NCBI GenBank assembly: GCA_910585195.1
Contig: CAJUCX010000004.1
Location: forward strand, 1 to 46,129
DNA: 46,129 bases
Reading direction: 5' to 3'
From: an uncultured Christensenellaceae bacterium
Lineage (GTDB): Bacteria > Bacillota > Clostridia > Christensenellales > CAG-314
In this document: positions 42,581 through 46,129 of the stretch, piece after piece
How positions within the stretch are numbered: position 1 is the first letter of the stretch
Layout: every line of letters starts with the position of its first letter
Program-made: the position numbers and the translations under genes
The notes under the pieces: generated by a model
What the model was told of the DNA's origin: nothing
Databases searched by the model: none
The model's input: the letters and a program-made list of their open reading frames with translations, nothing else

Positions 42581-44233
42581 ATGAAAAAATTTGCGGCAGT
42601 CATTTGCGCGCTGTGCATTGCTTATTTAAGCATAGGCGCGTCCATAAATGCAGTAGACCTTGCGGAAAACACACACTTGCAAAATCCTGTAAGCGTATGC
42701 TATGACGGCGTAAGCGTTTACGTTGCAGACAGCAACGACGACAGCGGTTTTGTATACGTATTTTCACCAGACGGATTAAATTCCGTAAACTTCGATGCAG
42801 CAATAATAAAAATACGAGTATCCGAAGGCAAACTTTATGCAATGTCAAAAGATATAATGTCTATATACGACTTGCAGCAAGAAACCTTCCTGAATATACC
42901 CGCAACGGAAATTAAAGATTTTGAAATTGACGAAAACAAACTTTATGCACTCTTCCCCGACTGCATAAGAGAAATTACCGTTGCAAACTTGCAAACTGCC
43001 GACCTTAACGAACAGGGACGCAAAACCACCGTAAACTCGGACACAAGCAAAATTGCGATAGACGGCGAAGATATATACTATCTTACGGAAAACGAAATAA
43101 CGCTTTTGGAAGGCAGATATACTCACGATTTAGGCATATATTTGGGCAATGAAAAGGCAACGGACATTACCTTCGGTTGCCATATGCTGTTTAAGTTTAA
43201 CGGCAACGCCTTGGAATTCGGCACTGCGCAAAGAACCGACGACGAAACGGTAAATTACAACAAACTCGGCGGAAAAGAATTTGACTTTGCAGTTGCGGAC
43301 GTCTTTGCCTATGGCGAAAAAGTATACGCAATAAACGCCGACAAATTGACGGTAATTTCTTACGACCTGATTGACAACGAAATAATCGCCGACGGCACAG
43401 TTTACGGCAGCAACGTAAAAGACTACTCAACGGCGTACGGCCCTATCGACGGATTTGAAAAAATAGAAATTTGCAAGACCACTGAAAAAACTTTTTTGTA
43501 TGCGGCGGCAAACGGCAACGATATGCAGCAATGGTACGGCTATTTGGAAAAAGATACGTTGGTAATGAAGTTGAATTCTTGCGACGGTTTTGCATACATA
43601 TTATATCGCAATGCCGACGGAATTGACGGCTTCGGTTTTATTGACCAAAACGATTTGATTAAAGTTCCGCACTCTGCGGCACATCAAATCAAAGTTACCA
43701 TAACTTCAAACGAAAATATTTTTTCTCTGCCGCTTTATAAAGACGAAATGAAAATAAAAAACGAAAACGGCGAAGAAATAAAACTTGCCAATACTCAGGA
43801 AATAACCGTTCTTGCGGAAATCAACGAGTTTGACGGCGGAATTTGGGTATTTGCGGAAGTCGACGGCATACGCGGTTTTATGCTTAAAGACAGGTTGAAA
43901 AATCCGCCGGTCGTCTACCCTACTTATGAAGTTTTCGTTGCCAACCCCGCAATAGGAAACAGTCTTGTTGTTTATAAAGACGTCAGCTTAAACGAAGAAA
44001 TTGCAAAGTTAAAAAGCGGAGAACAAATAAAGGTATTTGAAACTTACGGCAATCTTTCAAAAATTTTGATAGAAATAGACGGGCAAAACGTTTACGGGTG
44101 GGTAGAAAGCAGTTTTCTTATAAGAGAAGGCGGTTTGACGGACACGGTTGCCTTCGGACTTGCAATCGGCATAATAATACTTTTGACAGCAGGCTTTGTA
44201 GTTGTTTGGAAGATTGTAAAAAACAAGAAATAA
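42581..44233 (+). CDS. Secreted, membrane-anchored beta-propeller protein with SH3-like domain
   Basis: This 550-residue protein has a signal peptide (1-25), then propeller-like repeats (NPVSVCYDGVSVYVADS, KIRVSEGKLYAMSKD, KIAIDGEDIYYL, VFAYGEKVYAINAD). Two or three SH3-like segments follow (about 310-365, 380-435, 450-512, the last with YGWVESSFL). A C-terminal helix (about 522-544) and the tail KIVKNKK close the protein. The last part matches the plan of the protein at 40845. The start has no ribosome binding site and the promoter abuts it. It is probably exposed on the surface with the helix as anchor. Confidence 0.82.
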   Translation: MKKFAAVICALCIAYLSIGASINAVDLAENTHLQNPVSVCYDGVSVYVADSNDDSGFVYVFSPDGLNSVNFDAAIIKIRVSEGKLYAMSKDIMSIYDLQQETFLNIPATEIKDFEIDENKLYALFPDCIREITVANLQTADLNEQGRKTTVNSDTSKIAIDGEDIYYLTENEITLLEGRYTHDLGIYLGNEKATDITFGCHMLFKFNGNALEFGTAQRTDDETVNYNKLGGKEFDFAVADVFAYGEKVYAINADKLTVISYDLIDNEIIADGTVYGSNVKDYSTAYGPIDGFEKIEICKTTEKTFLYAAANGNDMQQWYGYLEKDTLVMKLNSCDGFAYILYRNADGIDGFGFIDQNDLIKVPHSAAHQIKVTITSNENIFSLPLYKDEMKIKNENGEEIKLANTQEITVLAEINEFDGGIWVFAEVDGIRGFMLKDRLKNPPVVYPTYEVFVANPAIGNSLVVYKDVSLNEEIAKLKSGEQIKVFETYGNLSKILIEIDGQNVYGWVESSFLIREGGLTDTVAFGLAIGIIILLTAGFVVVWKIVKNKK

Positions 44234-44260
44234 ACATAATAAAAAATTAACAGACAAAAT

Positions 44261-44303
44261 AACCCAACGGCAGGTCTAATTTCGACCTGCCGTTGGGTTT
44301 TAT
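44261..44303 (+). terminator. Terminator of the propeller/SH3 gene
   Basis: A 16-bp perfect stem (44261-44276 with 44284-44299), loop of 7, then TTTT. The next 240 bases to the SSB stop hold only the repeats described separately. Confidence 0.85.
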
Positions 44304-44369
44304 AAATTGCCGTATTGCAATTTTTGCGAACTATAATTCGATATATGAAATAATGTTTTTTGCCAAACA

Positions 44370-44599
44370 ACTTGCTAAATTATCTCATTTCGAAATTGTC
44401 GTCTGACACCATATCTTGCCTTTCAAAATATAATCTTGAATATCTTATTTACTAAATTATATTGCAAAACTCGTTTCGAAATCATCATCGGAAACTATAT
44501 CTTGCCTTTCAAGACATTATTGTGTAAATGCAATTTACCAGATTAAATAGCAAAACTTGTTTCAAAGTCGTCGTCGGAAACGATGTCTTGGTTTTCCAG
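44370..44599 (-). repeat. Three-copy 86-bp tandem repeat of the SSB gene 3' end
   Basis: Copy 1 (44599-44514) contains the true gene end. Copies 2 (44513-44428) and 3 (44427 to about 44370) lie downstream at the same 86-base period. Copy 2 reads ERQDIVSDDDFETSFAI followed by TAA in the same position as the gene's NQDIVSDDDFETSFAI. Copy 3 reads ERQDMVSDDNFEMR and then stops. Nearly all differences between copies 1 and 2 in the coding part are synonymous. Confidence 0.88.
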
Positions 44600-45226
44600 C
44601 AAATCGGCAACTTTTTGCCCAACCATAATTCTGCTTACGGAAACTTCAAATGCAGTTTTTGTTACAACTTCCGTCTCGGAAATTTTCTTTTGATATTCTC
44701 TGCTTTGAATTCTGCCGAATACCGCTACTTGCTCGCCCACCGTAAGATACTTTACGAAACGGGCGTTTCTGCCCCAAGCAATGCAAGGTATGTAATCGCT
44801 TTTGTTGTATGCTCTGTTTACCGCAACCAGCATATCGCAAATTTCTCTGTTGAAAGGCGTAGTGCGATATATCGTCGGTTTGCAGATAAAGCCGATAAGT
44901 TCTATCGAATTTGGGTTAATTTCCTCGTCATAGTCCAAAATTTCACGAACGAAAACGGTAAGCATAAGTTTGCTTTTGCCGTCTATTATCTTGTTGTAAC
45001 TTCTGAACTGCCCCGACAGTGAAATTTTATCGCCTGCTTTGAGCGACCTTTCGGTAATGAGTCTTTCGCTTACCGTAAGCGGCAAGACGTCCACCTGCTC
45101 TGAAAGTCTCTTTACAGCGAAATTCATTTCATAAAAATCTTCGCCGAACATTTCGTGCGAATACACCGGTTCGGAAATGATTTCTCCCGTCAAAAAAACC
45201 TTGTTTGTTGTGTTTGCGTTTGTCAT
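44543..45226 (-). CDS. Single-stranded DNA-binding-like protein with two OB folds
   Basis: This 227-residue protein has the ribosome binding site AAGGAGG. Two OB-fold-like halves are seen: KVFLTGEIISEPVYSHEMFG to about 105, and NSIELIGFICKPTIYRT to about 205 with CIAWGRNARFVKYLTVGEQV, the typical SSB edge. The tail is acidic (DDDF) and ends SFAI, not the usual DDDIPF tip. Tandem-OB SSB-like proteins are common in Clostridia. It lies 9 bases after the deacetylase stop, probably in one operon. Its 3' end is repeated downstream. Confidence 0.82.
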   Translation of the reverse strand: MTNANTTNKVFLTGEIISEPVYSHEMFGEDFYEMNFAVKRLSEQVDVLPLTVSERLITERSLKAGDKISLSGQFRSYNKIIDGKSKLMLTVFVREILDYDEEINPNSIELIGFICKPTIYRTTPFNREICDMLVAVNRAYNKSDYIPCIAWGRNARFVKYLTVGEQVAVFGRIQSREYQKKISETEVVTKTAFEVSVSRIMVGQKVADLLENQDIVSDDDFETSFAI

Positions 45227-45235
45227 AATTCCTCC

Positions 45236-46009
45236 TTATTGTACGTCCTTTTTATGTTGTACGCCGTTGTTGTCAACGTAATAGTCATTGTGATAAACCA
45301 CTTCGCCAACCGGCGCAAAAGTAAACCCTTTTAGTTTCAGCGTTTCTATAACCAAAGGCAATGCCTCCAAAATATTGTCGCTGTTGTTGTGAAACAGTAC
45401 TATAGAACCGCCTTTTGCTTTTGTAACCACTCTTTCGTGAATTTGCGCGGCGGAAATTCCCTTCCAATCCAAAGAATCAACATCCCATTGAATAGGTACA
45501 ATGTTCATTTCTTCGCAAACGGACACAAGCGTGTTGTTGTAATCGCCGAACGGCGGACGGAATACTTCAACCGTTTTGCCGTTTATAGCGGAAATTTTTT
45601 GCGACGACAACTCCAATTCGCCCTTCATTTTTTCCGCGGTGAGTTGCGGCATATGCGGATGGGTTTCGCTGTGAGTGCCTATCTCATGCCCTCTTGCATC
45701 TATTTCAGCAACCATTTCGGGAAAGTTGTCTACCCAAAAACCCACCAAAAAGAAAGTTGCCTTTATGCCGTAGTCGTCCAAAATATCCAAAATTCCTTTT
45801 GTCTTATCAGCGCCCCACGCTGCGTCAAAGGTAAGACTTACAACCTTTTCCTGAGTGTCTACCGAGTAAACGGGAATTTTTCTTGCAGTGGCGCTCGCTT
45901 GAGTTGCGGCATAATTTAATGAAAATACCACGGCAACCAAAAACGTAAGACTAATGCAGCCTGCTAAAATTTTAAGTAAGGTGTTTTTTTTGACGACCGC
46001 TATCTTCAT
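45236..46009 (-). CDS. Polysaccharide deacetylase, PdaB/NodB type
   Basis: This 257-residue enzyme has one N-terminal helix (residues 11-33) and then a NodB domain. The motifs are SLTFDAAWG (motif 1), HSETHPHM (metal-binding His pair, motif 2), RPPFGDYN (motif 3), DVDSLDWKG (motif 4) and LFHNNSDN (motif 5). It removes acetyl groups from amino sugars outside the membrane. The TFDAAWG form is typical of PdaB and related proteins linked to sporulation or wall modification. The ribosome binding site is GAGAGGA. Confidence 0.92.
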   Translation of the reverse strand: MKIAVVKKNTLLKILAGCISLTFLVAVVFSLNYAATQASATARKIPVYSVDTQEKVVSLTFDAAWGADKTKGILDILDDYGIKATFFLVGFWVDNFPEMVAEIDARGHEIGTHSETHPHMPQLTAEKMKGELELSSQKISAINGKTVEVFRPPFGDYNNTLVSVCEEMNIVPIQWDVDSLDWKGISAAQIHERVVTKAKGGSIVLFHNNSDNILEALPLVIETLKLKGFTFAPVGEVVYHNDYYVDNNGVQHKKDVQ

Positions 46010-46129
46010 TGTTCCTCTCGATTATAAAAAAAATTTTTTGTAATTATTTTTACCGTTTTATCGTTTTACTACTTTTTTTGACGAAAACATATTTGTTTAC
46101 GACAAGCAGCGCGCTAAACTCAGCGCAGT

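Noticed and set aside
44370..44599. CRISPR-like array
   Set aside because: The repeats are contiguous 86-bp copies of a coding end with no unique spacers.

Overview
The window looks like chromosomal DNA of an AT-rich, uncultured Gram-positive anaerobe (Bacillota, probably a Clostridia-type gut lineage). Evidence: AAGGAGG-type ribosome binding sites, TTGACA-17-TATAAT promoters, many T-tailed hairpin terminators, lipobox lipoproteins, a dimer-type glycyl-tRNA synthetase, a CD1871A-like CXXC protein and a Gram-positive LexA box. TGA is used as a stop. I see no rRNA, tRNA, CRISPR array or insertion sequence. The lineage is an inference.

Layout. 1-1.9 kb: the 3' tip of an unknown gene, two terminators and an NSS sodium symporter. 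1.9-8.6 kb: a surface-protein group, with a lipoprotein, a very large M1-type metallopeptidase that carries a lipoprotein-like N-terminal half, and a divergent lipoprotein with a CxxC module and a beta-helix-like end. The first two share a palindromic operator inside or next to their promoters. 8.7-14.7 kb: a minus-strand extracytoplasmic redox operon (CXXC membrane protein, polyferredoxin-TlpA fusion, TlpA-like protein with CxxC modules, Ig-like lipoprotein, polytopic membrane protein). 14.9-17.7 kb: hypoxanthine phosphoribosyltransferase, a DRE-TIM aldolase and two tandem coiled-coil paralogues. 17.7-23.2 kb: a phosphorelay operon (hybrid histidine kinase, REC/HD-GYP/GGDEF regulator, Hpt protein) centred on cyclic di-GMP. 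23.4-31.8 kb: a frameshifted TfoX-like gene, a DUF2974 hydrolase, a cupin, a Bax-inhibitor-1 protein, GlyQS, a TRIC-like channel and a MacB/FtsX-type ABC exporter.

31.8-42.4 kb: a podovirus-like head and DNA-packaging module on the minus strand (regulator, terminase, portal, scaffold, capsid, adaptor, beta-propeller stabiliser or hub, coiled-coil protein). Its regulator gene starts behind a strong promoter overlapped by a perfect 18-bp LexA-type palindrome. No integrase, repressor, replication, lysis or tail-spike gene is visible in the module. Two SH3/membrane proteins on the opposite strand sit inside and beside it. This SOS-linked, lysis-free particle locus is the best candidate for an undescribed system. 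44.2-46.1 kb: a tandem-OB SSB-like gene followed by two further copies of its own 3' end at an exact 86-bp period, and a polysaccharide deacetylase upstream in the same operon.

Several genes (DUF2974, TRIC, the 42.6-kb SH3 protein) have a promoter -10 box 6 to 10 bases before the start codon and no ribosome binding site, which suggests leaderless mRNAs.
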